This document shows, in pieces, positions 35,508 through 43,840 of a stretch of DNA of 64,000 nt. The stretch covers positions 1,178,001-1,242,000 of the forward strand of contig NZ_JBMEUF010000001.1 in assembly GCF_048820975.1 (NCBI RefSeq), given 5' to 3'. Positions within the stretch are counted from its first letter, which is position 1, and every line of letters begins with the position of its first letter. The position numbers were made by a program, and so were the translations under genes. Under the pieces are notes generated by a model. It searched no databases. It was not told the DNA's origin and saw only the letters and a list, made by a program, of their open reading frames with translations. This DNA is from Glaciecola sp048820975 (GTDB lineage Bacteria; Pseudomonadota; Gammaproteobacteria; Enterobacterales; Alteromonadaceae).

Positions 35508-36338
35508 TTAACCCTGTAACAAACTCAACGCTGCTTGTGGTCTTTGGTTTGCCTGTGCCAATACCGTTGTGCTGGCTTGCTGAATTATTTGCAAACGGGT
35601 TAGACTTGCCGTTTCAGCGGCAAAATCTGTGTCTTTAATGCGGCTGCGCGCTGCCGATACGTTTTCCGACACATTTGTCAAATTACGAATGGTAGATTGA
35701 AAACGGTTTTGTATGGCCCCCATATCGGCTCGTTTACCGTCAACCGCTTCAATGGCAGCATCAATTGCTACTAGGGCTGCAGACGCAGCGCCAGGAGTAG
35801 ATACTGATAAGTCAAAGCCTGGAAATAATCCACTGGTACCATAGCCATCGACACGTGACACGTTTACACTGATGGTTTGGCCCGAATTTGCGCCCACTAA
35901 AAATTTAGAAGAAAAATCACCTGACAATACGTCTACTCCACCAAACTGCGTGGTCGTGGCGATTCGACTCATCTCTATTTTTAACGCCGCGACTTCTTTT
36001 TGAAGAGCATTTCGATCTGCATCAGAGTTTATGCCATTTTGGGATTGAATGGCCAATACTCTTATACGTTGCAGAGCAGTGGTTGTTTCTTGTAAAGCAC
36101 CTTCAACCGTTTGAGCTAAGGAAATACCATCGTTAGCATTTCTAACGGCTTGGTCTAGCCCCATTATTTGCGATGTCATGCGATCGGATATTTGCAGTCC
36201 GGCAGCATCATCTTTGGCGCTGTTAATTCTGTAACCAGAAGATAAGCGTTCAAAAGCGGTGCTTAAATTCGTGGTGGTATCATTTAAATAACGTCTAGTA
36301 CTGATTGACGATATATTAGTATTTACAAATAAAGACAT
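35508..36338 (-). CDS. fliC: flagellin 2
   Basis: A 276-residue flagellin with conserved ends (FVNTNISSISTRRYL, LSSGYRINSAKDDAAGLQIS; C-terminus ARSRIKDTDFAAETASLTR and ending ALSLLQG). It is the most divergent of the three: near its start it has SISTRRYLND where the others have ALNAQRQL, and the central part differs. The ribosome site AGGAG is present. No clear sigma-28 promoter was found close upstream. A weak match (TAAA-N16-TACGATAA) lies about 600 bases away at 36930-36957. Confidence 0.97.
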   Translation of the reverse strand: MSLFVNTNISSISTRRYLNDTTTNLSTAFERLSSGYRINSAKDDAAGLQISDRMTSQIMGLDQAVRNANDGISLAQTVEGALQETTTALQRIRVLAIQSQNGINSDADRNALQKEVAALKIEMSRIATTTQFGGVDVLSGDFSSKFLVGANSGQTISVNVSRVDGYGTSGLFPGFDLSVSTPGAASAALVAIDAAIEAVDGKRADMGAIQNRFQSTIRNLTNVSENVSAARSRIKDTDFAAETASLTRLQIIQQASTTVLAQANQRPQAALSLLQG

Positions 36339-36471
36339 AATAATTCTCCTAACGATTTATTAAACATGCTGACTTATTATTGTTATTTCAGCTATTTTCT
36401 TAATTTCACAGCAAATGCTGTAAAACTGGCACAGTCTCTGCTTATTAACTAGCAATCAGGGACTGATTAAA

Positions 36472-36502
36472 TTTTTATTTTTCTTCACTAGAAAAATAAA
36501 AA
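36472..36502. other. perfect 12-bp AT-rich stem-loop upstream of flagellin 2
   Basis: TTTTTATTTTTC pairs perfectly with GAAAAATAAAAA around a 7-base loop. It lies 134 bases before the flagellin 2 start and inside the small frame. It might act as a weak bidirectional terminator or as an mRNA structure. The function is unknown. Confidence 0.5.
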
Positions 36503-36573
36503 GCATGTAAGCTGTAACAGAGCGAAAGCTCTTGCTGACTGACAGGTATAGTGTTCCAGACCTCATACCTCTC

Positions 36574-36594
36574 ACTACCTCCTGGCGTTGTGCC
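36574..36594. repeat. 21-base repeat, copy A
   Basis: It matches copy B (37086-37106) at 19 of 21 positions. On the minus strand both contain GCCAGGAGGTAGT, which includes a full AGGAGG ribosome-binding core. Copy A precedes a 36-codon frame. Confidence 0.7.
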
Positions 36595-37005
36595 TGTTGG
36601 TCGGCAGTTCAGTTTGTCATATCAACTTCTGTTACTTTTCTTAAGGCAATACTTATCCCATGAATATTCTTTGAGTAGAAGAACATTGCCTATAGCTAAA
36701 CTATTTGTTTGGAGTGAATGGCGCTTTGCGGACGTTTAATTGCACACGAGTGATTATTCGTATTTAATTTGTCCAAGGACATTACTCTCAACTTTTTCCT
36801 AACGTGATACTTGTCTTAACTGGGTTAAATACAAGTTCCGTAATGTGTAACCGCACTTCTTAATATTATTATTGTTTTCATGAGTGCTTAATGCAGGCTT
36901 TGTTTTATTATTTGCTCTGCTTGAAATACTTATCGTACAGATACGCAAAAACCTTTAGTAAAAATACTAAATTAATAAAAAAAGATGTATTGGAAGGGTA
37001 TTAAG

Positions 37006-37027
37006 TGGCCAGGCTAATGCCTGGCCA
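37006..37027. terminator. terminator-like hairpin after flagellin 3
   Basis: TGGCCAGGC-TAAT-GCCTGGCCA is a perfect 9-bp GC-rich stem about 110 bases after the flagellin 3 stop. There is no adjacent U run on the minus strand. It could terminate weakly or protect the 3' end of an abundant message. Confidence 0.6.
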
Positions 37028-37085
37028 ACCGCTCGAGTGTCAGAGAGTGAGCGTCCTCTCAACTGTTTGGCTTCTAAGAGCGAGT

Positions 37086-37106
37086 ACTACCTCCTGGCCT
37101 TGTTCC
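37086..37106. repeat. 21-base repeat, copy B
   Basis: The second copy of the AGGAGG-containing repeat, 512 bases from copy A and about 30 bases after the flagellin 3 stop. No start codon follows at a suitable distance on the minus strand. Confidence 0.7.
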
Positions 37107-37136
37107 CCAAACAGAGGGTCAGTCAGGAAATCTAGC

Positions 37137-37970
37137 TTATCCTAGTAGCTGTAAAGCTGCTTGTGGACGCTGGTTAGCCTGAGATAGTACTGTGGTACTT
37201 GCACTTTGGATAATCTGATTACGTGTCAGGTTAGCCGTTTCTTCCGCAAAATCAGTATCCAAAATTTGTGAACGAGCTGCAGACATATTCTCTGAGATGT
37301 TCGACAAGTTACGGATAGTTGACTGGAAGCGGTTTGTTAACGCACCTAAGTCGGCTCTAGCGCCACCAATTGCAGAGATTGCGGTGTCTAGCGCAACTAG
37401 AGCAGCTGAAGCTCCACCAGCGCTTGAAACTGACAATTCGTTAATTTGCATACCCGTTGCTGAGAAACCGTCAAGTCCATCTGGACTACTTAGGTTTACA
37501 GCAATAGTTTGACCACTGTTAGCACCTACTAAGAAGGTTGCAGAAAACCCACCAGTAAGAATATCAGTTTTGTTAAACTGCGTATCTGTAGAAACACGAG
37601 ATATCTCAGTCAATAGCGCAGTTACTTCTTTTTGAAGTGCGTCGCGGTCAGCTTGTGAATTGATACCGTTTTGCGACTGTACTGCCAATTGGCGAATACG
37701 CTGCAAAGCTGTTGTGGTTTCGCCAAGTGCGCCTTCTGCAGTCTGCGTTAATGAAATCGCATCATTCGCATTGTTTACGGCTTGGTTTAAACCATTGATT
37801 TGGGTTGTCATACGGTCGGTGATTTGAAGACCCGCCGCATCGTCTGATGCTCTGTTTATTCTGAAACCAGAAGATAAACGCTCAAAAGACGTATTTAGTG
37901 AACTACTTGAATTTGATAACTGACGCTGCGCATTTAGGGCAGATACGTTAGTATTTACGAACATAGACAT
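37137..37970 (-). CDS. fliC: flagellin 3
   Basis: A 277-residue flagellin, close to flagellin 1 at the ends (FVNTNVSALNAQRQL, LSSGFRINRASDDAAGLQIT; ILDTDFAEETANLTRNQII, ending ALQLLG) with a short variable centre (SSPDGLDGFSATGMQINEL). The ribosome site AGGAG is eight bases from ATG. A good sigma-28 promoter lies about 130 bases upstream. Two small stem-loops in its leader (37993-38006 and 38011-38026) may stabilise the message or affect translation. Confidence 0.97.
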   Translation of the reverse strand: MSMFVNTNVSALNAQRQLSNSSSSLNTSFERLSSGFRINRASDDAAGLQITDRMTTQINGLNQAVNNANDAISLTQTAEGALGETTTALQRIRQLAVQSQNGINSQADRDALQKEVTALLTEISRVSTDTQFNKTDILTGGFSATFLVGANSGQTIAVNLSSPDGLDGFSATGMQINELSVSSAGGASAALVALDTAISAIGGARADLGALTNRFQSTIRNLSNISENMSAARSQILDTDFAEETANLTRNQIIQSASTTVLSQANQRPQAALQLLG

Positions 37971-38099
37971 AAGTCTCTCCTACACTCTCAGTCCAGCTGT
38001 CGCTGGCAGGCCGGACGTGACTCCGGTGATTTAGTTACATATGTAGAACATAAGAATTGCTATTAACAAATTCATATGTACTGGCTCTCTCGTAAATGG

Positions 38100-38126
38100 T
38101 TATCGACAAGGGAAAAATTCCCTTTA
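38100..38126 (-). promoter_or_regulatory. sigma-28 (FliA) promoter of flagellin 3, with a palindromic spacer
   Basis: On the minus strand TAAA (38123-38126), a 15-base spacer and GTCGATAA (38100-38107), seven of eight matches to the FliA -10 element. The spacer region contains the perfect inverted repeat AAGGGAA-AAA-TTCCCTT (38108-38124), which could be an operator. Confidence 0.8.
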
Positions 38127-38160
38127 ATATAATTTGAGAAAAAAGTAGTAATAAATGAGC

Positions 38161-38186
38161 AAGGGCGGCAATATTTTGCCGCCCTT
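38161..38186. terminator. strong hairpin between flgL and flagellin 3
   Basis: AAGGGCGGCAA-TATT-TTGCCGCCCTT is a perfect 11-bp stem about 100 bases after the flgL stop. Neither side has a long adjacent U run, but its position suggests a transcript end for flgKL. Confidence 0.6.
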
Positions 38187-38230
38187 AAAATATGAACAGG
38201 GTGTGTTAGGTAGAAAAATTAGGCAGATAA

Positions 38231-38258
38231 GCGAGTAAAAAACCAAATTTTTACTCGC
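38231..38258. terminator. second hairpin just after flgL
   Basis: GCGAGTAAAAA pairs perfectly with TTTTTACTCGC around a 6-base loop, 30 bases after the flgL stop. The stem contains a run of U on one arm rather than being followed by one. It is a possible terminator in tandem with the hairpin at 38161. Confidence 0.45.
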
Positions 38259-38287
38259 AAAAAAAATTGAAATTATTTTATAAAGTT

Positions 38288-39511
38288 TTAGATATAATTA
38301 AATAAAGACAGATTTGCGATGCGGGGAAAGGATGCAAAAGCGGCTTCTAAGGCGGTTTCTTGCTTTGAGAATTCTGTTGAGGCAGCAGCATAATCCACAT
38401 CTTCAATTGCCGAACGAGCTTGCTCGTTAGAGACCTCATTATCAAGCAATGAGTTTTTAACCGACTCAGCAATGTTTAATCTAGCCCCTATTGAAGAAGC
38501 TTCCCTTGCCATTTTATCAAGCCCATTGTCTATTCCTACCAATGTATCATCAAGCACTGATGCAAACTCTTGGCTAGTCAAGCTACTATCATTTAAGGCC
38601 AAATATAAGTTATTTAGGGTTTCTGCCAAATTATGTTTCTCAGGCCGGTTTAAATCTATCTGGAAACTGTCACCGGGGTTGCCCACTGGTCGCATTTCTA
38701 TACCCTGATAGCTAAGTACTTCGCCAGATTCAAATGATAAGGTGTCTACTACTGCACCGGTACCAAGATTAGTCACTTCTATTTGTGTACTGGATATAAT
38801 GTCAAACTGATATTGATTGTTCGCATTATTCACCGGATCAAAGTTTTCAATGTGAAATTGATCAAAGGTGCCCTGATTTTTAATACTGTAGTCGTCAAAG
38901 CTTACCCCTGAAATATTCGAAAACGAGAAGTTTAATCGGGCTTGCACATCTTCAAACACTGTTTTACCTGAACTGGTCGTTTGAATACTAACGCTGTCAG
39001 ATATTTGCATGGTATTGGTGCCGTCGTCGCCGTTAAAGACAATTTGATTGCTTGTAGCCGTGGGATTGAACTCAAAGGCTTGGGTAGCTGATTGATAGCC
39101 AGCAAAAATATATTCACCGCTGGCGTTTTGAGAGTTCATTAAATCAACTGTTTGATTCCGCAGCTGCTCTATTTCGGCGCCTATTGCAACACGGTCAGCC
39201 TCTCCTATAATCCCGTTACCAGCCTGAATAGTTAATTGCCTTGCTCTATTAGCCACATCATTAATGCTATCCAAAGCAGTTTCTTGAAGCTCAAGCGCAT
39301 TAGTGGCCAAGTCATTATTTCTGTTGAACTGAGTTATCTTATCTAACTCTTCATTCAAACGAATAACTTGGGAAGCCCCTACTGGGTCATCAGAAGGGTT
39401 TAGTAATTTTTTACCTGTGGCAAGCTGAGTCTGAATATCAGACAAGTTTCCTTGACTGGTATTAATCGAGCGCAAGTTCTGGTCATAAATTAAATTAGTT
39501 GTAATACGCAT
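38288..39511 (-). CDS. flgL: FlgL, hook-filament junction protein
   Basis: A 407-residue flagellin-like protein. N-terminal MRITTNLIYDQNLRSINTSQGNLSDIQTQLATGKKL is the FlgL signature. The C-terminal helices (AIEDVDYAAASTEFSKQETALEAAFASF) pack with the N-terminus in the axial core. It joins FlgK to the filament. It lies 39 bases after flgK in the same direction. Confidence 0.95.
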   Translation of the reverse strand: MRITTNLIYDQNLRSINTSQGNLSDIQTQLATGKKLLNPSDDPVGASQVIRLNEELDKITQFNRNNDLATNALELQETALDSINDVANRARQLTIQAGNGIIGEADRVAIGAEIEQLRNQTVDLMNSQNASGEYIFAGYQSATQAFEFNPTATSNQIVFNGDDGTNTMQISDSVSIQTTSSGKTVFEDVQARLNFSFSNISGVSFDDYSIKNQGTFDQFHIENFDPVNNANNQYQFDIISSTQIEVTNLGTGAVVDTLSFESGEVLSYQGIEMRPVGNPGDSFQIDLNRPEKHNLAETLNNLYLALNDSSLTSQEFASVLDDTLVGIDNGLDKMAREASSIGARLNIAESVKNSLLDNEVSNEQARSAIEDVDYAAASTEFSKQETALEAAFASFPRIANLSLFNYI

Positions 39512-39550
39512 AAAGTTTACTCACAATTTTAGTATTGAACCCCAATTGAC

Positions 39551-41695
39551 TTATCTGGCAGCAGCCAAAATAGTGTCAAACATCTCTTGGGCTGTGGTTA
39601 ATATTCGAGCTGCGGCGGCATATGATTGTTGGAATTGAATCAAATTTGCGGCTTCCTCATCTAAACTCACCCCTGAGGTGGACTCAAACCAATTAGATGA
39701 TTGTTCTTGCATTACCGTTGCCGCTGCCAAATCAATTTTAGCCCCAGCCGCTGCTGACCCAACTTGGCCGACTAAGCTGGCATAGGCTTCTGTAAAGGTA
39801 GTAGTATTTGCTTGGTCATCATTGCCAGAGCGCACAAAGTCTTGCTGTTGCAAGGTTGCCATTTCAATCGCATTTCGATTGTCATTTATACCATTGGTGT
39901 TGTATTCCAGCGTAAACTCATCCCCTGCAATTGGCTCACCTTCTAAAGAAAAGTCGTAGCCGGGATAATCGTCAAGGGCTGAAAACTCCGCCGGCCATGC
40001 CGGGTTTCCATTGGCTTTAGCCTGTGCTAATAAGTTATTTAAGTCACTCGCACCTGAAACGCTTGTAATAATCTGGCCAGCACTGTCTAACACATCAAAC
40101 GCATCAGAATCAGTAAAACGAACAGCAACCGGCGCACCAAAGGTTGCCGAGGGCGATTCACTTACATCTTGTAGGCCACCTGTGCCATTAAAAGCTGATG
40201 CTAAAGGGTTAGCAAAACTTAAATCCACTACACTGTTGCTAATGGTTGTACTAATAAGTGAAGCATCACCTAAATTATTAATACTTTGTTCTATACGCAG
40301 GGGCTTAGCAAAGGCTAAATCTTGCGAACGCGTAGTAGCCATTGTTAAATTCGAAGCAGCCAAACGCGTGGGTTGAATTAAAAACGCATCGCCTATGGCA
40401 TAATTTGAACCGTCATCAAACTCAAGCTCAATGCCGCCAAGCGTGGCATTATAAGTTCCTTTTTCTGCGGTAACGGTAATTGTTTCAGTAATGGGATCAT
40501 TATTGCTATCAAGTTCTGGTAGGCCATCAGTTGTTACAGCTGCTACTTCAACGTCAAATGTTGCCGGCGCACCACTTGGCGTAGTTAAAACCGTTACTTT
40601 GTAGTCATTGCTGGTCACTAAACTACCTGCCCCGTCAATAATGCGTCCTGAAATACCTAAAGTTAAATCAGAGTTACTCGGATAATTAATGGCACTGAAA
40701 TCAGCAATACTGAAAAGGTCTGAACCTAGCTGTAAATCTAAATCCATGCCTTGTTTGTTTTGCGTGTTCATGGTGTCAGCTAAGCTCGTCGCTAGCTTAC
40801 CTAAATCTCGCTGAGCCGGCTCTAATACTTGCTCACGATATTTATAAATTCCACCTAATGCGCCTCCTAGCTCTTGTTCAAGCACATTGATAGTAGTGTT
40901 ATTTTTGGGTGGTTCGTAAGTGGTTTGCAAACTCAATTGGCGATTGGTGTAATCTGGGTCACCGCTAACTGTAAAAGCGTTAAAACTGCCGTCAGCCATG
41001 ACTAGAGATTCACCTGTGGTCAAACTTACGACTAATCCGGTATTTTCAGTAGAACTAGTGCGTACTTCTATAGCCACTAATTCTGACAAATCTAATATCG
41101 CTTGGTCACGTTGGTTTAGCAACTTTGTTGGTGTATCAACAGTACTGTTTCCTTGCGCAACTTGAATTGCTTCATTTAAATTGGCTATTTCGTTAATCAG
41201 GCTATTAGCGTTTTTGACCGAATCTTGAATCTGTAATTCAACCTCTTCTTCTTTGTCTTGCAAATAGTCACCAAGTTGGTTTATGCGATTAAGCACGCTA
41301 CTTGCTTCGCCCATTACCACATCTCTTGAGACCATATTGGTTGGGTCGTCAGTGGCGGTTTGAATAGCTGAGAAAAACCGCGTCATAGATTCTGAAATGC
41401 TGTTTGCTTCTGAGGCTAAAATATTGTCAATGCCCTCTACGCGATCGTAAAACGCTTGCTGCTCACCCACGGCGCTAGTATCGCGGCGCAATTGATTTTG
41501 CGCGAACACATCGAGCACTCGGTCTGTGTAACCAAAATCAACACCGCCATTTAACCGAGAGGTAAACTCCGTGCGTTCTCGTACATAGCCTTCACTATTA
41601 ATATTGGCTATATTGTTGCTGGTTGTGGCAAGTAACTTATTACTGGCATTTAAGCCGGTAGTTGCCATGGAATATAAATCAGCATTTCTAATCAT
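39551..41695 (-). CDS. flgK: FlgK, hook-filament junction protein
   Basis: A 714-residue protein. The N-terminal rod-type motif GLNASNKLLATTSNNIANINSEGYVRE and the C-terminal LIQFQQSYAAAARILTTAQEMFDTIL are characteristic of FlgK (HAP1). The middle is a large Thr/Asp/Asn-rich surface domain, giving a length above the enterobacterial protein (about 550). It follows flgJ by 42 bases. No separate sigma-28 or sigma-54 motif was seen before it. Confidence 0.95.
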   Translation of the reverse strand: MIRNADLYSMATTGLNASNKLLATTSNNIANINSEGYVRERTEFTSRLNGGVDFGYTDRVLDVFAQNQLRRDTSAVGEQQAFYDRVEGIDNILASEANSISESMTRFFSAIQTATDDPTNMVSRDVVMGEASSVLNRINQLGDYLQDKEEEVELQIQDSVKNANSLINEIANLNEAIQVAQGNSTVDTPTKLLNQRDQAILDLSELVAIEVRTSSTENTGLVVSLTTGESLVMADGSFNAFTVSGDPDYTNRQLSLQTTYEPPKNNTTINVLEQELGGALGGIYKYREQVLEPAQRDLGKLATSLADTMNTQNKQGMDLDLQLGSDLFSIADFSAINYPSNSDLTLGISGRIIDGAGSLVTSNDYKVTVLTTPSGAPATFDVEVAAVTTDGLPELDSNNDPITETITVTAEKGTYNATLGGIELEFDDGSNYAIGDAFLIQPTRLAASNLTMATTRSQDLAFAKPLRIEQSINNLGDASLISTTISNSVVDLSFANPLASAFNGTGGLQDVSESPSATFGAPVAVRFTDSDAFDVLDSAGQIITSVSGASDLNNLLAQAKANGNPAWPAEFSALDDYPGYDFSLEGEPIAGDEFTLEYNTNGINDNRNAIEMATLQQQDFVRSGNDDQANTTTFTEAYASLVGQVGSAAAGAKIDLAAATVMQEQSSNWFESTSGVSLDEEAANLIQFQQSYAAAARILTTAQEMFDTILAAAR

Positions 41696-41737
41696 ATTTG
41701 TTTCCTTGAGCTAGCGCGTACTCATTACCCTGCCATG

Positions 41738-42676
41738 TTATTCTGGCATTAGGTCATTTAATAAACTGCCCTCATAGACCGACATAACTTTGTCAGCATA
41801 TTTAGGGTCAGTGGCATACCCTGCTTCTTGAAGTGCAGAGAAATATTCATTTGGCGATTGCGTTTTTTCAAGCGCTTGTTCGTATCTGGGATTTGATTGA
41901 ACGAAATCAGCATAATCGTTAAGTGAGCTAGCGAAATCTTGATAGCTTCTAAATGCAGCACGTTGGCGCTCTGGTAACTGGTTTACATATTCAAGCGTAT
42001 CAACCACTGCTTTCTCACCTTGCCAGCGGCTATCGGCTTTTATACCAAACAAATTATGCGTACTGTTTGCATTGCTTTGCTGAATAACGTGTTTGCCCCA
42101 ACCGGTTTCAACCGCCGCTTGAGCAATTAATGCTTTAGGATCAATATTCAGTTTTTCAGCAGCCTCTAAAGCTTGAGGATACAAATTTTCTACAAAGGCT
42201 TTAGGTGTATCGAATACAGCCGCTTTTGTAGCGCCCTGTGCACCTAAAATTGCATCTTCATTTTGCTGACGTGTTAAAACGCGTTCACGATTTAAAATTG
42301 ATAAATCCCCATCAGAGCGAACTGCCCCAGATGGCATTACACCATTGTTAATCCCCATTTGCTGTACAATTACGTCAGCCAGGCCAATGCTTCCGTTTGT
42401 TGATAAATTGGTCGCTAGCTGTTGGTCATGCATATCGCGGTAAAACTTAACTTGGTCAGAATTAAACGGACTGTCTTTATCAGCAATTGCGTCTTGAGCT
42501 TGGCGCATAGATTTTAATAACATTTGGACAAATATCGCTTCAAATTGCTTTGCGGCTTCTTCGAGCGCGCCATCGTCACCGCTTTTTGCAGCGGCACGAA
42601 GCGTGTCTAAACTCCCTAGGTCGTGAACTGAACGCGACATTTCTAGTTGGGATGTAGTACTTGCCATATTGTCCAT
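41738..42676 (-). CDS. flgJ: FlgJ, rod cap and peptidoglycan hydrolase
   Basis: A 312-residue two-domain protein. Residues 30-110 are the rod-binding domain (QFEAIFVQMLLKSMRQAQDAI). From about residue 150 a glucosaminidase domain (LIAQAAVETGWGKHVI, with the likely catalytic Glu) opens the peptidoglycan for the growing rod. The start ending at 42676 has GAGGG nine bases upstream. It is followed by flgK. Confidence 0.95.
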   Translation of the reverse strand: MDNMASTTSQLEMSRSVHDLGSLDTLRAAAKSGDDGALEEAAKQFEAIFVQMLLKSMRQAQDAIADKDSPFNSDQVKFYRDMHDQQLATNLSTNGSIGLADVIVQQMGINNGVMPSGAVRSDGDLSILNRERVLTRQQNEDAILGAQGATKAAVFDTPKAFVENLYPQALEAAEKLNIDPKALIAQAAVETGWGKHVIQQSNANSTHNLFGIKADSRWQGEKAVVDTLEYVNQLPERQRAAFRSYQDFASSLNDYADFVQSNPRYEQALEKTQSPNEYFSALQEAGYATDPKYADKVMSVYEGSLLNDLMPE

Positions 42677-42706
42677 TAAGCAACCCTCTTTATTCTTTTA
42701 TTTTTA

Positions 42707-43840
42707 TTAAATAACAATTAGCTCACCTTGCAGGGCACCTGCTTGGCGAAGAGCTTCTAAAATTGCCATTAAATCACCTGGCGCTGCGCCAATTTGATTC
42801 ACGGCTCTTACCAATTCATCAAGCGTTACACCGGGTTCAAATTTAAACATGCGGCTATCATCCAATTGCACATCCACAATCGATTGCCCTATTACGGCGG
42901 TATCCCCATTTGCCAAAGCGTTGGGCTGAATCACTTCTGGGTCTTCAGTAATCGTTACGGTTAATCCACCATGGGTGATGGCTGCGGGTAGTAAGCGCAC
43001 GTCTTGGCCTATTACAATAGTGCCTGTTCGGCTATTAATAACTACTCTTGCTGGTGCAGTGGCGGGTGTAAATTCAAAATTCTCAATGGTGGCTAAGAAA
43101 CCTACTCTTTGGCCCACTTCTCGTGGAGCACTTACTCTTACGGAAGCGGCGTCCATAGGGGTGGCAATGGCATAACCCTTTGCTGGATCAGCTCCTAAGC
43201 GTTGATTAATGGCATCCGCTAAGGCTTTTGCGGTTGAAAAATCAGGGGTATTTAAATTAAGTGTAAGGTAGTCATTCTTCATTAAGCCATTAGCGACTGT
43301 GCGCTCAACTACAGCACCGTTAGCTATTGTACCTACGGTTGGCGTATTGCTTACGATGCGCGAACCATCATTACCTTGCGCGCCAAATCCAGACACAACT
43401 AAACTGCCTTGGGCTACAGCGTATACTTCGCCATCTAAACCGCGTAAAAACGTTTGCAATAAGGTTCCGCCTTGCAGGCTACTTGCCTCACCTATAGACG
43501 ATACTGTTACATCAATAGTTTGGCCGGGCTTCGCAAACGCAGGTAAATCAGCATGAATAGCCACGGCCGCCACATTCTTAATTTTAGGTTTTACGTCAGC
43601 ACTTAAGCTAATACCAAAATTACTTAACATGGTACGAAATGATTGTTCTGTGAATGGTGACGTTTCGCCAGTACCGGGTAAACCCACTACTAAGCCATAC
43701 CCCACTAGTTGGTTATCGCGTACGCCTTGTACTTTGGCTAAATCTTTAATTCTTTGCGCGGCACCTAATTGCGTACAATATGCCAGCAGCACTAAGGCAA
43801 AACTAGTGCCTACAAAAAATCGAGTTAAGATGCGAATCAT
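42707..43840 (-). CDS. flgI: FlgI, P-ring protein
   Basis: About 377 residues. An N-terminal signal peptide (TSFALVLLAYCTQLGAA, cut before QRIKDLA) is followed by the P-ring signature RDNQLVGYGLVVGLPGTGE. The C-terminus is GDLMAILEALRQAGALQGELIVI. It builds the periplasmic P ring. The ATG at 43840 is chosen over the one at 43852 because it overlaps the flgH stop as ATGA, the normal coupling arrangement. Confidence 0.95.
   Translation of the reverse strand: MIRILTRFFVGTSFALVLLAYCTQLGAAQRIKDLAKVQGVRDNQLVGYGLVVGLPGTGETSPFTEQSFRTMLSNFGISLSADVKPKIKNVAAVAIHADLPAFAKPGQTIDVTVSSIGEASSLQGGTLLQTFLRGLDGEVYAVAQGSLVVSGFGAQGNDGSRIVSNTPTVGTIANGAVVERTVANGLMKNDYLTLNLNTPDFSTAKALADAINQRLGADPAKGYAIATPMDAASVRVSAPREVGQRVGFLATIENFEFTPATAPARVVINSRTGTIVIGQDVRLLPAAITHGGLTVTITEDPEVIQPNALANGDTAVIGQSIVDVQLDDSRMFKFEPGVTLDELVRAVNQIGAAPGDLMAILEALRQAGALQGELIVI

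Larger units (their letters stand above)
36339..37136. other. 798-base flagellin 2-3 intergenic region
   Basis: No recognisable conserved gene. It contains a plus-strand TGGCAC-AGTCT-CTGCT with sigma-54-like spacing (36427-36442), a 12-bp perfect hairpin (36472-36502) and a short AGAGC-GAAA-GCTCT hairpin (36519-36532). It also contains a 36-codon minus-strand frame with a Shine-Dalgarno-like sequence (36456-36566), two copies of a 21-base repeat, a distant weak sigma-28 match (36930-36957) and the flagellin 3 terminator-like hairpin (37006-37027). Confidence 0.7.
37971..38287. other. 317-base region between flagellin 3 and flgL
   Basis: It contains no gene. It holds the flagellin 3 leader with two 5-bp stem-loops, its sigma-28 promoter, and two long perfect inverted repeats that may end the flgL transcript. 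Confidence 0.8.

Noticed and set aside
36551..36739. 62-codon plus-strand frame in the flagellin 2-3 intergenic region
   Set aside because: No recognisable domain and no good ribosome site; it overlaps the repeat copy A and the small minus-strand frame.
41696..41737. Separate promoter for flgK
   Set aside because: The sequence CTGCCA near the flgJ-flgK gap resembles half of a sigma-54 site, but no -12 element exists at the right spacing.
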